This document shows, one piece after another, positions 36,794 to 44,968 of a stretch of 64,000 nucleotides of DNA. How positions within the stretch are numbered: position 1 is the first letter of the stretch; the number at the start of each line of letters is the position of its first letter. Source of the DNA: a virus. The DNA lies in IMG/VR virus record IMGVR_UViG_3300021964_008599, positions 1-64,000 of that record; one strand, given 5' to 3'. Under the pieces are notes generated by a model. It did not search any database, was not told where the DNA came from, and saw nothing but the letters and a program-made list of their open reading frames with translations. The translations under genes and the position numbers were made by a program.

Positions 36794-38581
36794 TTATCTT
36801 AAAGAGTTCAAATCGAATGTACGTACACCGTCAACAACGATTCTACCGTAGAAACGGTTGTTCACCATCTTCTTAGCGTATCTAGTCATGATACCCTTGA
36901 TTGGTGTGAAGTTGAATGGATTGTACATTGTAGGTGTCAACTGTAATGGTACGTATGGTGCGTAAACGTAACCTGTATCCAATAAAGAAGAACCTTTATG
37001 ACCCATCAATACAGTGTTAGGTGGGAAGTAAGGGTCACGGTAAACTTGGTATCTACCTGATAACGTACCTACTCTCTCAATACCCATGTTGTATTGGTCT
37101 TGGTCTGGTGCTGCGTTTGAAACGTGGAAGTACTCCAAGTCATCAAAGATTGCAGAAATTTCAGAAGAAACTACAATCCAGTTAGCACCACCTCTAAGAG
37201 TTGATTTGTGAATTTGAGCTGAGATTTGGTTAATCGCAGTGATTAACGTTTGGTTCCAGTCTTTTTGGTTGTAGTTAACTGAACCGTTAGATACTCTCTT
37301 CCACCCGTTGTAGTCCCAACGTAATGTCCAAGCTGCACCTTTTCTCAAGTCTCTTAAGATTTCACGGTCAATTTCAGCAGCCACTTGCTCAGACAATAAA
37401 GCTGTCAATTCAGCTTCAGCGTCGATGTTGTGGAATGCAGAAACGTCTTGTGCAAGTTCTGGAGACCATTGTGCTCTTAATTTTCTTTCTGTTACAGAAA
37501 CAGTAACTGCATCAAGGTCGAAAGATACCTCACCGATTTTATCTTCGAATTCCATATCTTGATAAATTCTGTACTTAGCTTTCAATGTGTTATATAGACC
37601 ACTATCATCTGCGAAAGTTTGTCCTGTGTAACCATCCAAAGATGTAGTAGAACCGATAGCTGCAGGTTCAGATACGTCTACAGATAAGTAAATCTTACCA
37701 TCAGCAGTACAGATGTCATCATATTTACCACCTGGGAAACCTTGACCTCCACCAGCAATTGATGTGTCACCCACACTTCCATACTCAACAATACCTTTAC
37801 CGTATTTCTGAGTTACAACGTTAAAGTTGTAGAATACAGAACCACTGTAAACTTGTAATGAAGATAAGAATTCTTCAGTATCCATTTCGTTACCGTTAGG
37901 TCCGATTAATTTACCAGCTCCATCAGATTGGAAATCTGACATTTCAACTAATACTTGTCTGAAACCACCTGTTGGTGTTGTAGACGAACCTGTGTAGTAA
38001 GCATTAGCACCAGTGTTAGTCAATGAAGAACCATCCCAAATTACTGGAGTTAATGTAACATTAGTAATTCCTGAGTAAGCTCCTTTTGAATAATCGAATA
38101 AACCTGCTGGGTCTTCGTTTGGTTCAGAACCTTCATAGAAACGGTCATACAAGTTCTTACCTGTATCGTAGTTTGAATCTGGTGTTGATGGACCATTAGG
38201 TGCTCCGAAAGGTGCAACGTGTGTGTTTAATGAGTCCTGATTTCTGTTTTGAATTTTAGGTACGAAGTAGAACAATTTACCGATTGGTAAGTTCATAGCT
38301 TGTACAGATACGATATCATTAGCTAATAATTTAGAGAAAACTCTTCTAATGATAGGGAAAACAACTGTTTCAAATGAACCTGAGTTATCTGAAGCAGATG
38401 CTTCGTTGATTAAGTGAGAAGCTTGGTTTTCATACAATTGTGCCATGTTCTCTTTGATGTGACCATTAAGACCTTCTAAGAATCCTAATTTGTCCCATTT
38501 GTTGATTGTGTCTTCTTTGATAACTTTCAAGTGTTTTAAACCGATGTTACCAACAAGACCTGATTCTAATAATGCTCCCAT
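36794..38581 (-). CDS. Major capsid protein (gp23-like)
   Basis: Capsid shell protein of 595 residues. The N-terminus (residues 1-60) is a prohead propeptide ending SHLINE, then ASASDNSGSFETVVFPIIRR, so the gp21-type protease probably cuts after E60, as T4 gp23 is cut after E65. FSKLLANDIVSVQAMNLP is the conserved first strand region of gp23. It is the last gene of the head operon, 24 bases after the scaffold gene, and has no late box of its own, so it relies on read-through from upstream. Confidence 0.93.
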   Translation of the reverse strand: MGALLESGLVGNIGLKHLKVIKEDTINKWDKLGFLEGLNGHIKENMAQLYENQASHLINEASASDNSGSFETVVFPIIRRVFSKLLANDIVSVQAMNLPIGKLFYFVPKIQNRNQDSLNTHVAPFGAPNGPSTPDSNYDTGKNLYDRFYEGSEPNEDPAGLFDYSKGAYSGITNVTLTPVIWDGSSLTNTGANAYYTGSSTTPTGGFRQVLVEMSDFQSDGAGKLIGPNGNEMDTEEFLSSLQVYSGSVFYNFNVVTQKYGKGIVEYGSVGDTSIAGGGQGFPGGKYDDICTADGKIYLSVDVSEPAAIGSTTSLDGYTGQTFADDSGLYNTLKAKYRIYQDMEFEDKIGEVSFDLDAVTVSVTERKLRAQWSPELAQDVSAFHNIDAEAELTALLSEQVAAEIDREILRDLRKGAAWTLRWDYNGWKRVSNGSVNYNQKDWNQTLITAINQISAQIHKSTLRGGANWIVVSSEISAIFDDLEYFHVSNAAPDQDQYNMGIERVGTLSGRYQVYRDPYFPPNTVLMGHKGSSLLDTGYVYAPYVPLQLTPTMYNPFNFTPIKGIMTRYAKKMVNNRFYGRIVVDGVRTFDLNSLR

Positions 38582-38605
38582 TTTGAGTATTTTTTAATTT
38601 AATTT

Positions 38606-39994
38606 TTATTTTTGTAATTTACCCATTAAATCCTTCATTCTTAAGAACTGTGGATTTTCATAAGTTTTACTTTCAATAAGATTTGTCGCAGAACCTTTAG
38701 ATGGTGATTTCTGTACTTTAGCAGATACTGATTCAGTAACTACTGTAGTATTTTCCTTACTATCTAAATCTTCTTTGATAATCTTGTAAAGACCTTTAGA
38801 CTCTTTAATTGTTTCTGCCGAGTCAAAACGTCTTAGAATGTTTATTTTTTCTTGCTTTGTTGTCGAATGCTCAGTGAACAGTCGAGTAGCATATGCTAAG
38901 TTTGAATTGAAAACAGCAACTTCGTTAAGTTTTTCTTTAAAGATGTTAAGTGCCTTACGGTACTCTTCATTCTTTTCTCTTAACTGAGCAACTTCTTTTT
39001 CAAGTGCCTCATTTCTTTGTGCTGGTCTCTTTAAAGACTTAGGGAAACCTTGAGGTTTTTTGTTAGTTGCACGACCATTAACGTTAGAACGAACAGAAGA
39101 TTCTTTATATTCACCTTCCATTTCTTCACCTTCTTCCATTTCATAGTCTTTGTAGTGTCCATCAACATCACCTAATTTGTGACCATCACGTCTCTTATAG
39201 TCATGTTTGTTTCCACCCCAATTACCTTCTTTCATTTCCTCTTCGTCAGATTCATCTTCGTCAGATTCATCTTCGTCAGATTCATCTTCCATTTCGTCTT
39301 CTTCACCAAGTTCAATTTCGTAAACAACTTCGTCTTTTTCTTCCATTTCATAACCTTCTTTGTATTCGCCTTCCATTTTTTCTTCGTCAGCGATTACCTC
39401 TTCTTCTTCGTCACCCTCTGTTTGAATTTGATATTCAACATCAGCTTCCTCGTCTTTTAAGTGAATCTCATCACCGTCTTGTGTTACCACAATACCGTCT
39501 TCTTCACCCATAGCTTTGAAAACCTTAAGGACTTCCTCATCAGAAGCGTCAGTTAGGTCAAGAGGTAAAAGAATTTCTTCTTCATCGTCTACTTCCATGT
39601 CGTCACCTGGTAAATCCATCATACTTAACATTTCATCAGAGTCCATTTCGTCTTCCATATCGTCCATGTCTTCCATGTCTCCCATTTCATCTTCCATTTC
39701 ATCTTCTACTTCATCTTCAACATCCATCATGTCAAGCTCTTCTTGTTCTTTCATTTCGTGGTCCATTTTGTCCTCACCTTCTTCCATTTCTTCGCCTTCC
39801 ATTTTTTCTGCTGCAGATTCTTCCATTTCAACCTCTTCAACATCTTCTTCAGATAGAGATTCTTTTACTAATTCACTGATTTCTTCCTTCATAGTAGAAG
39901 CAAGTATTCCTTTTGCATTCTCCGTTACGGCTTCCTCCAAATTCTTCATTTGTAGTAGTGCCTCTTCAACTAAGTTTTGTTTTTTTTCTGCCAT
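38606..39994 (-). CDS. Prohead core scaffold protein (gp22-like)
   Basis: Forms the inner core around which the prohead is built, then is degraded. The 462-residue protein is extremely acidic: long Glu/Asp/Met tracts (e.g. MEDMDDMEDEMDSDEML) fill residues ~50-290, with a D-E-S-D-E-D repeat near 250. A helical C-terminal part ends FLRMKDLMGKLQK, like other gp22 proteins. It lies between the protease and the capsid gene in T4 order. Confidence 0.85.
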   Translation of the reverse strand: MAEKKQNLVEEALLQMKNLEEAVTENAKGILASTMKEEISELVKESLSEEDVEEVEMEESAAEKMEGEEMEEGEDKMDHEMKEQEELDMMDVEDEVEDEMEDEMGDMEDMDDMEDEMDSDEMLSMMDLPGDDMEVDDEEEILLPLDLTDASDEEVLKVFKAMGEEDGIVVTQDGDEIHLKDEEADVEYQIQTEGDEEEEVIADEEKMEGEYKEGYEMEEKDEVVYEIELGEEDEMEDESDEDESDEDESDEEEMKEGNWGGNKHDYKRRDGHKLGDVDGHYKDYEMEEGEEMEGEYKESSVRSNVNGRATNKKPQGFPKSLKRPAQRNEALEKEVAQLREKNEEYRKALNIFKEKLNEVAVFNSNLAYATRLFTEHSTTKQEKINILRRFDSAETIKESKGLYKIIKEDLDSKENTTVVTESVSAKVQKSPSKGSATNLIESKTYENPQFLRMKDLMGKLQK

Positions 39995-40035
39995 TGTTTT
40001 AATTTTATTGCAAAAGTTTATTATGTAGTTTTCTT

Positions 40036-40043
40036 AATAAATA
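40036..40043 (-). promoter_or_regulatory. Late-promoter-like box TATTTATT for scaffold and capsid genes
   Basis: Minus-strand TATTTATT, 41 bases before the ATG at 39994 and directly after the terminator of the upstream gene. It is the only late-like box seen for gp22 and gp23. Confidence 0.45.
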
Positions 40044-40082
40044 TGCTGATATTAAAAAAAACACTTTTTTATTAACATTAGG

Positions 40083-40110
40083 CAAAAAAAAATCGGGTTT
40101 TAACCCGATT
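40083..40110 (-). terminator. Terminator after the DUF4494-like gene
   Basis: Stem AATCGGGTT/AACCCGATT with a 2-base loop and, on the minus strand, a run of T. It separates the gp21 operon from the scaffold-capsid unit. Confidence 0.85.
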
Positions 40111-40138
40111 CTTAAAATTATCTGATAAAGAGAAGATA

Positions 40139-40348
40139 TTATTCAAATACCTCATCAATTTTACTTTCAACACACGCGGTGATTCTCCAATCGTGTGGGA
40201 AACCTTCAAAGTTTTTAGTAACCTTAGACTCAACGTCAGTAACGTTTATACCTTTAACTAATTTCTCTTCTCTAATTTTCTTAATTTTTCCTGAGTTCTC
40301 GTCAGGTAAGTCATAACTGATTTTTGCTACAAAATATTTTTCGTCCAT
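40139..40348 (-). CDS. DUF4494-like small protein
   Basis: A 69-residue protein with the Bacteroidota DUF4494 pattern: FVAKISYDLPDENSGKIKKI start, then REEKLVKGINVTDVESKV, and an end of E-S-K-I-D-E-V-F. The family is small, usually in Bacteroidota and their phages, and has no known role. It is 12 bases from the protease gene and followed by a terminator. Confidence 0.6.
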   Translation of the reverse strand: MDEKYFVAKISYDLPDENSGKIKKIREEKLVKGINVTDVESKVTKNFEGFPHDWRITACVESKIDEVFE

Positions 40349-40359
40349 AATGATAAAAT

Positions 40360-41082
40360 TTAATACCCTAAATAATCGGTTAATTTTTTCATTAAGTCAA
40401 GTGATTTGTCTAAACCACCTGAAGATTCTGCAGAACCGCTTCTTTGTTTAGTTTCTTCTTCGATGTTCTCATCATATTTCATACGGTCATCTTTATTCAA
40501 GAATAAGTACGCACCAGGTGTTGATGGTGAAGAAACAAGGTCAAAACAAATTAATTCAAAATCTTCTTGAACTTCATTACGTTCACCTTTCTTTACTAAC
40601 GAACCTACACCACGAGATGAAACACCCATAGTTACACCTTGTCTCATAAGGTTGGCTGCTTGGTCACCAGGACACGAAACAACACCACCTTGATGGAAAC
40701 CTGGTGAAGTTAATAATTTAATCTTACCCATTAATACATTACCTTCCCACCACATATCAGTGATAAGGTGTGATACACGGTCCAAATCAATCAATGATGA
40801 TTCAGGGTGGTTAAGTTCTGAGATAGATAAACCTTTATCGATAGCTTGAGAATATTTCTCAGCTTCTCTTCTTAATATTTTTTCAGGGTAGATACGACCG
40901 TTTCTGTTTGGTGTGTCGTATTTTTGTAGGACAGCATAAAATTCAAATGGTTTTGAATGGTCTAATTGTCCGTAAGATTCTTTAATAACTTCGGCGTTTC
41001 TTCTATCGTTTGGATTGATAAAACCTGCGTCCCATTCAATCAATATACCTTTACCCGTATCGTTTGGACCTAATATTTTCAT
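40360..41082 (-). CDS. Prohead core protease (gp21-like)
   Basis: Serine protease that cuts capsid and core proteins during head maturation. Seen in the 240 residues: FEFYAVLQKYDTPNRNGRIYP, ELNHPE (catalytic His region), and GVTMGVSSRGVGS with the catalytic Ser. A late-promoter-like box lies 12 bases upstream. Its likely substrates in this window are the (I/L)xE-type N-termini described in the findings. The position before the scaffold and capsid genes follows T4. Confidence 0.9.
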   Translation of the reverse strand: MKILGPNDTGKGILIEWDAGFINPNDRRNAEVIKESYGQLDHSKPFEFYAVLQKYDTPNRNGRIYPEKILRREAEKYSQAIDKGLSISELNHPESSLIDLDRVSHLITDMWWEGNVLMGKIKLLTSPGFHQGGVVSCPGDQAANLMRQGVTMGVSSRGVGSLVKKGERNEVQEDFELICFDLVSSPSTPGAYLFLNKDDRMKYDENIEEETKQRSGSAESSGGLDKSLDLMKKLTDYLGY

Positions 41083-41094
41083 ATCTTTTTATTT

Positions 41095-41102
41095 TATAAA
41101 TA
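41095..41102 (-). promoter_or_regulatory. Late-promoter-like box TATTTATA
   Basis: Minus-strand TATTTATA followed by AAATAAAAAGAT and the gp21 ATG. Confidence 0.6.
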
Positions 41103-41104
41103 TC

Positions 41105-41485
41105 TTAGATTCCTAAATGAACGTCCCACTCAGTTATTTTAATTGGTGTAACTCTTAGTAAATTGTTTATTTTATCTACGATAGACATTTTATATTTATA
41201 AGCCAGTTCACTATCCTCACCTTCACCAGACCAAAAAACATAATTGTTTGCAAATTGAGTTACGTCTTGACCCTCATATGTTACTTTACCAATATTTACG
41301 GTAACGGTAATGTCTTCATCTTCTATACTACCCTCCATAAAGACTTGGCGTGGTATAATAATTGAATCCTTCCACCCATATTCATATGAAAACTTATTGG
41401 GGTCTATCATATTATTAAGGTTATCCAAAAGCGTATTTGCTTCGGATAACCTTTTTAATTGTTTCTCTGTTATTAAGATTTTCAC
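41105..41485 (-). CDS. Hypothetical protein with targeting-like N-terminus
   Basis: A 126-residue protein of unknown function. It starts with GTG and reads MKILITEKQLKRLSEANTLL, another ITE-helix ending in L-S-E. The rest is a mixed alpha/beta protein (DSIIIPRQVFMEGSIEDEDI). A late-like TATTTATC box lies 14 bases upstream, which supports the start. Located between the protease and a hypothetical gene in the head block. Confidence 0.5.
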   Translation of the reverse strand: MKILITEKQLKRLSEANTLLDNLNNMIDPNKFSYEYGWKDSIIIPRQVFMEGSIEDEDITVTVNIGKVTYEGQDVTQFANNYVFWSGEGEDSELAYKYKMSIVDKINNLLRVTPIKITEWDVHLGI

Positions 41486-41499
41486 TTTTTACCTTTTAA

Positions 41500-41507
41500 G
41501 ATAAATA
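41500..41507 (-). promoter_or_regulatory. Late-promoter-like box TATTTATC
   Basis: Minus-strand TATTTATC followed by TTAAAAGGTAAAAA and the GTG start at 41485. Confidence 0.5.
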
Positions 41508-41509
41508 TG

Positions 41510-41947
41510 TTACACTTTTTCTTTTTTTGTTTTGTGTAAAGTAAAGTATTTTGAATTCATAAGAGGATAGGTATAGATTGTCTTAACGACACTTTTTATT
41601 TTTTCTCTTAATAGTATAGATTTGAATTCCATATGTTCTTTTATAAATAAAGTAATCTCTAAATTCATAAAACTACGTTTACCTATTTGAATACCACTAC
41701 TTCTTAAGTCTAAATCCACAATATTATGTTTTTCAAATATTAATGGGTCTACTGTTTCTAATAAGTGGTGTTTTATATCTCTTTCCATCATCCCCGTCAC
41801 TCTTTTCCAATTTTCCATTTCTTGTGTTGGTTCTACCCAACTTTGTATTACAATGTAGATTGATTTTAATTCTTTGGCATCCACAGTACCGTAACTACAT
41901 TTAGCATTCTCAAAACCTTTCAGTTGTGAGGTTTTACCTTTTTTCAT
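41510..41947 (-). CDS. Hypothetical protein of the head block
   Basis: A 145-residue protein from the ATG at 41945-41947 (MKKGKTSQLKGFEN); a longer frame begins only with TTG. IYIVIQSWVEPTQEMENWKR and SSGIQIGKRSFMNLEITLFI suggest a mixed alpha/beta fold. Unknown function; a conserved head gene by position. Confidence 0.45.
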   Translation of the reverse strand: MKKGKTSQLKGFENAKCSYGTVDAKELKSIYIVIQSWVEPTQEMENWKRVTGMMERDIKHHLLETVDPLIFEKHNIVDLDLRSSGIQIGKRSFMNLEITLFIKEHMEFKSILLREKIKSVVKTIYTYPLMNSKYFTLHKTKKEKV

Positions 41948-42032
41948 ATATTTTCTATTCTCATATAAGTTTATTTGTACAGAAATTATAAACAATAAAT
42001 GGGTCGTAGTCAAAATATTGACTAATTAAAGA

Positions 42033-42040
42033 TATTTATA
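42033..42040 (+). promoter_or_regulatory. Late-promoter-like box before the bS21 gene
   Basis: Plus-strand TATTTATA, 16 bases before the ATG at 42057. Confidence 0.5.
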
Positions 42041-42046
42041 TATATT

Positions 42047-42051
42047 AAGGA
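42047..42051 (+). promoter_or_regulatory. Shine-Dalgarno-like AAGGA before bS21
   Basis: AAGGA lies 5 bases before the ATG. Most genes here have only A-rich leaders, as is usual in Bacteroidota. In Flavobacterium johnsoniae, rpsU has been reported to keep a strong Shine-Dalgarno and to be autoregulated through bS21 occlusion of the 16S tail. Confidence 0.6.
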
Positions 42052-42056
42052 CACAT

Positions 42057-42248
42057 ATGATTATAATAAAAGTAGGAAAAAACGAGAATATTGAACGAGC
42101 ATTAAAACGCTATAAGTATAAGGTTTATAAAACCAAACAACTAGAAAATATTCGTGAGAATAGGTATCATGTAAAAGATACGGAAAAAAGAAGAAAACAA
42201 AAACAAAAAGCCGAGTATATACAAAAAATAAAGGGTTCAGAAGACTGA
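42057..42248 (+). CDS. rpsU: Ribosomal protein bS21
   Basis: A 63-residue bS21. NENIERALKRYKYKVYKT matches the N-terminal helix of Bacteroidota S21 (pattern ENI-x-RALKRYKRK-x-x-KT), and KAEYIQKIKG the C-terminal helix. In Bacteroidota, bS21 with bS6 and bS18 holds the 3' end of 16S rRNA and hides the anti-Shine-Dalgarno. A phage copy could replace the host subunit on ribosomes and shift translation. It is the only plus-strand gene in the head block, has its own late box and SD, and ends in a strong terminator. Confidence 0.9.
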   Translation: MIIIKVGKNENIERALKRYKYKVYKTKQLENIRENRYHVKDTEKRRKQKQKAEYIQKIKGSED

Positions 42249-42258
42249 ACCCTTTTTT
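42231..42258. terminator. Bidirectional terminator after bS21
   Basis: AAGGGTTCAG-AAGA-CTGAACCCTT followed by T residues; a 10-bp stem overlapping the last codons of bS21, shared with the convergent gene at 42279. Confidence 0.88.
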
Positions 42259-42278
42259 ATTACTTATATATTATATTA

Positions 42279-43013
42279 TTACAAACCTTGTTCTAACTGT
42301 CTTAACTTATATAGTGATACTAAAGATACTTCAGATTCATTAATTTTCTCAATAGTTTTTTCAACCTTTTCAGTAAGTTCATCATCAGTAGATTCATTTA
42401 ACTTAGTATTAAGTTTTTCAATAACCACTAATTTAGACTTTTCAATCTCCTCAGTTAATGATTTCTTATCCAATGATAAAAGAGTTTTTAATTCTTGTTT
42501 TTCTTCTTCAGAGATATTTCCAAACTCTCTATTAAATGTGTTTGTTGCAATTTTTAACATAGAACTTAAAGGAATATTAACAGATTCAGATACTGTTTTT
42601 GCAACTTCTTTTTTTGAAATAGTATTTTTAATTCTGTTTTTACTTTCCAATACTTGCTCTAAATTCTTAACACTTGAATTATAAACAACTGAATCGATGT
42701 CTTTGTAATTGTTTTCAGATTGGGTTTTTACATTTTCAGAAACCCACATATTAATCTCTTTGATTTTTTCAGTATTTGAAGAAACAATATTTTTAATAGT
42801 TTCAATACTTTCATTTACATAATCATCAACAATGTCTTTAGATAAACCTTTGTTTTTTGATAGTTCATCATAAAGAAAATATGCTTCGGCAATTCTCTTG
42901 TTTTCAAGAATGTTTTTCTTAAAAGATTTCATATGGTTTTTAAATGATGATTTACCATATGATTCTGTCATTAAAGACTCTATATTAGATTTTATTTGAC
43001 CAAACTTATTCAT
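42279..43013 (-). CDS. Helical core-type protein downstream of the portal
   Basis: A 244-residue protein, nearly all alpha-helical and rich in Glu, Lys, Ser and Asn (ENLEQVLESKNRIKNT type segments). It sits between the portal and protease genes, where T4 has the small core proteins gp67 and gp68, so a prohead core role is likely. The N-terminus NIESLMTESYGKSS has an L-M-T-E site like gp21 substrates. It carries a late box 12 bases upstream of the ATG. Confidence 0.5.
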   Translation of the reverse strand: MNKFGQIKSNIESLMTESYGKSSFKNHMKSFKKNILENKRIAEAYFLYDELSKNKGLSKDIVDDYVNESIETIKNIVSSNTEKIKEINMWVSENVKTQSENNYKDIDSVVYNSSVKNLEQVLESKNRIKNTISKKEVAKTVSESVNIPLSSMLKIATNTFNREFGNISEEEKQELKTLLSLDKKSLTEEIEKSKLVVIEKLNTKLNESTDDELTEKVEKTIEKINESEVSLVSLYKLRQLEQGL

Positions 43014-43025
43014 AATGTTTTTTAT

Positions 43026-43033
43026 TATAAATA
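43026..43033 (-). promoter_or_regulatory. Late-promoter-like box TATTTATA
   Basis: Minus-strand TATTTATA followed by ATAAAAAACATT and the ATG at 43013, immediately after the portal stop codon. Confidence 0.6.
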
Positions 43034-44920
43034 TTACTCATCTAGTAATGTTTTCAATTTGTCTTCAATTTCACCCAAAGATTTACGTCCTTTAGATAGG
43101 TCCAGTTCAGTTATACCATTAATCATATCATCTTCCAATATTAAATTAAGGTCTTTATCTTTAATACTTTCAGGTGTAATATCACCACCCGTATCACCGC
43201 CTTCAGGTGCTCCACCAATATCACCACCAGTATCTGCAGCCTCACCACCTAAGTCTCCACCTAAATCACCACCTAAGTCTCCACCTAAATCACCACCTCC
43301 GAAGTCAGAACCTCCACCACCAAATCCAGTGTCAGCAGGTTCAGTAGTTTCTCCTTCAGGTGCACCACCTTCACCAGGTTTGTTTCCGTATAACTTATCG
43401 ATGTTTGCAAAGATACCTGTCTTAGAAATAACTTCAGGTGTTTTTTCAAGTTCAGAAGCAACTGCTTTCTCAATACGTTGTTGTTGTATGTCTAATTTAA
43501 TTTCTTCATCTGAGAATCCAAGAATGTGTTTCTTAGCCCATGATGATGAAACAGGTTGAATACCGTTTCCTGGGTCAGAAACCGCATCTCTATATAATTG
43601 AATCTTAGTTTGCCATTGCTCAACTTTAAGTAAGTCTGCTTGAGTTGATGGGTTAGTTAATCCTAATGTAAAGTTATTTAACTCATCTTCAAAACCTAAT
43701 AAGTATAAGTGAATGATGGCAATCTTATTCAACTCTTGAATCATAGATTTTTGAATTCTATTGATTGTTCGAGCAAAACGAATGTCTTGTAACGCCAAGT
43801 TTTTACCGTCACCAACAACCTCCTCAAAACCTAAGAATGCCTTTGGTACACGAAGTGCTGTTAATAATTTCTTTTGGATATATTCAATATCTGCAATCTC
43901 TGATAAGTTCTGCGCTCCTGGTAAAGTGTCGATAGGGTTTGGAGCGTTAGGGTCACGAACAGGGATAAAGTAATCTTGGTCTACCGCCATTTGGTTATAT
44001 CTTAAGTCAATATTACCATTATTTGGGTCAGCAATTTGGTCACGTTTAAACTTATTAGCAACTCTTTGTACATACGGTTCAACATCTTTATCGTCCATGT
44101 TACCCACGAATACTTTAAACACCCTTCTTTCAGGTGCTCTCGATGTTCTATAGATTAACATAGCATCTTCAGAAAGGATAAGTTGTTTCCAAATTCTTCT
44201 ACCTTTCTCCAACATAGATGTACCATAAGGAAGTTTACGGTCATCACCTAATAATCTAAAGTGAGCAACCTCCCACGTATTAAATGCCAAATCTTTATTT
44301 TGCCATAAAAACTTAAGTGAGTCATTGTCAGTATCAGATGAATTCCTTTCGGGCTTAATCTTCATACCTCTTTCTTGACGAGTAATCTCAATGTTTGGTA
44401 ATTGTTGAGCACCCATCACACCTTTTTCAGGGTCTAATTTGAGGTAGACAAAATTATCCCCATATTTACAAGTATTTCTTGTCCACATAGGAAGATTAGT
44501 AGAGATATCAAGTCTATTGTTGAATAGGTCAGCAAGGACTGATTTAATTCGTTTGCTTTCTGAATAAATTTGTAATACATATCCGTCTTCATTTGTTGTT
44601 GTTGATTCTTCTGAGTAAATGTCAAGGGCTGCAGAAATCTCAGGAGTATACTCCATACTCTCATAATCATAAAAAGACGCCAGTCTTGTTGGTTCATAAT
44701 AAACAGCTTGAGTGTATAAGTTGTTCTCAATCTTCTGCCATTGTTGACCAAGATATAAAGTTTGTTGTGCTTGTAACTTCTCCCTTTCGTATTCTTGTTT
44801 GTTCGGTGTTTTTAAAAGTTCTTTCTTATCAAACTTAAAAACAGGGGCTTGTTGGTCCAATGTTGAATCGGGACCGAATACCTTAGTAAGACGTTGCCAT
44901 ATTGTATAATTTTCTGCCAT
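43034..44920 (-). CDS. Portal protein (gp20-like)
   Basis: Dodecameric portal through which DNA enters and leaves the head. Of the 628 residues, the N-terminal ~500 follow gp20: WQKIENNLYTQAVYYEP, DIYSEESTT, AHFRLLGDDRKLPYGTSMLEK, RAPERRVFKVFVGN and RVPKAFLGFEEVVGDGKNL. The C-terminal ~100 residues are a Gly/Asp-rich tail with a G-G-D-L repeat (GGDLGGDLGGDLGGDLGG), which is low-complexity and not part of the canonical fold. A late box and GGAG lie just before the ATG. Confidence 0.92.
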   Translation of the reverse strand: MAENYTIWQRLTKVFGPDSTLDQQAPVFKFDKKELLKTPNKQEYEREKLQAQQTLYLGQQWQKIENNLYTQAVYYEPTRLASFYDYESMEYTPEISAALDIYSEESTTTNEDGYVLQIYSESKRIKSVLADLFNNRLDISTNLPMWTRNTCKYGDNFVYLKLDPEKGVMGAQQLPNIEITRQERGMKIKPERNSSDTDNDSLKFLWQNKDLAFNTWEVAHFRLLGDDRKLPYGTSMLEKGRRIWKQLILSEDAMLIYRTSRAPERRVFKVFVGNMDDKDVEPYVQRVANKFKRDQIADPNNGNIDLRYNQMAVDQDYFIPVRDPNAPNPIDTLPGAQNLSEIADIEYIQKKLLTALRVPKAFLGFEEVVGDGKNLALQDIRFARTINRIQKSMIQELNKIAIIHLYLLGFEDELNNFTLGLTNPSTQADLLKVEQWQTKIQLYRDAVSDPGNGIQPVSSSWAKKHILGFSDEEIKLDIQQQRIEKAVASELEKTPEVISKTGIFANIDKLYGNKPGEGGAPEGETTEPADTGFGGGGSDFGGGDLGGDLGGDLGGDLGGEAADTGGDIGGAPEGGDTGGDITPESIKDKDLNLILEDDMINGITELDLSKGRKSLGEIEDKLKTLLDE

Positions 44921-44932
44921 GCTCCTTTTTTA

Positions 44933-44940
44933 GATAAATA
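44933..44940 (-). promoter_or_regulatory. Late-promoter-like box TATTTATC
   Basis: Minus-strand TATTTATC followed by TAAAAAAGGAGC and the portal ATG. Confidence 0.55.
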
Positions 44941-44968
44941 GTAACATTATTTGAATTAAACTAAATAA

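Noticed and set aside
39179-40028. Plus-strand Phe-rich and Ser-rich frames opposite the scaffold gene
   Set aside because: Mirror images of the Glu/Asp/Met-rich gp22-like coding sequence.
41948-42013. Longer start (TTG) for the gene 41510-41947
   Set aside because: Adds 22 hydrophobic, unconserved-looking residues; ATG at 41947 is preferred.
43034-43330. Gly/Asp repeat tail of the portal as a separate gene or frameshift product
   Set aside because: It is in frame with the portal, with no internal stop or start; best read as a low-complexity C-terminal tail.
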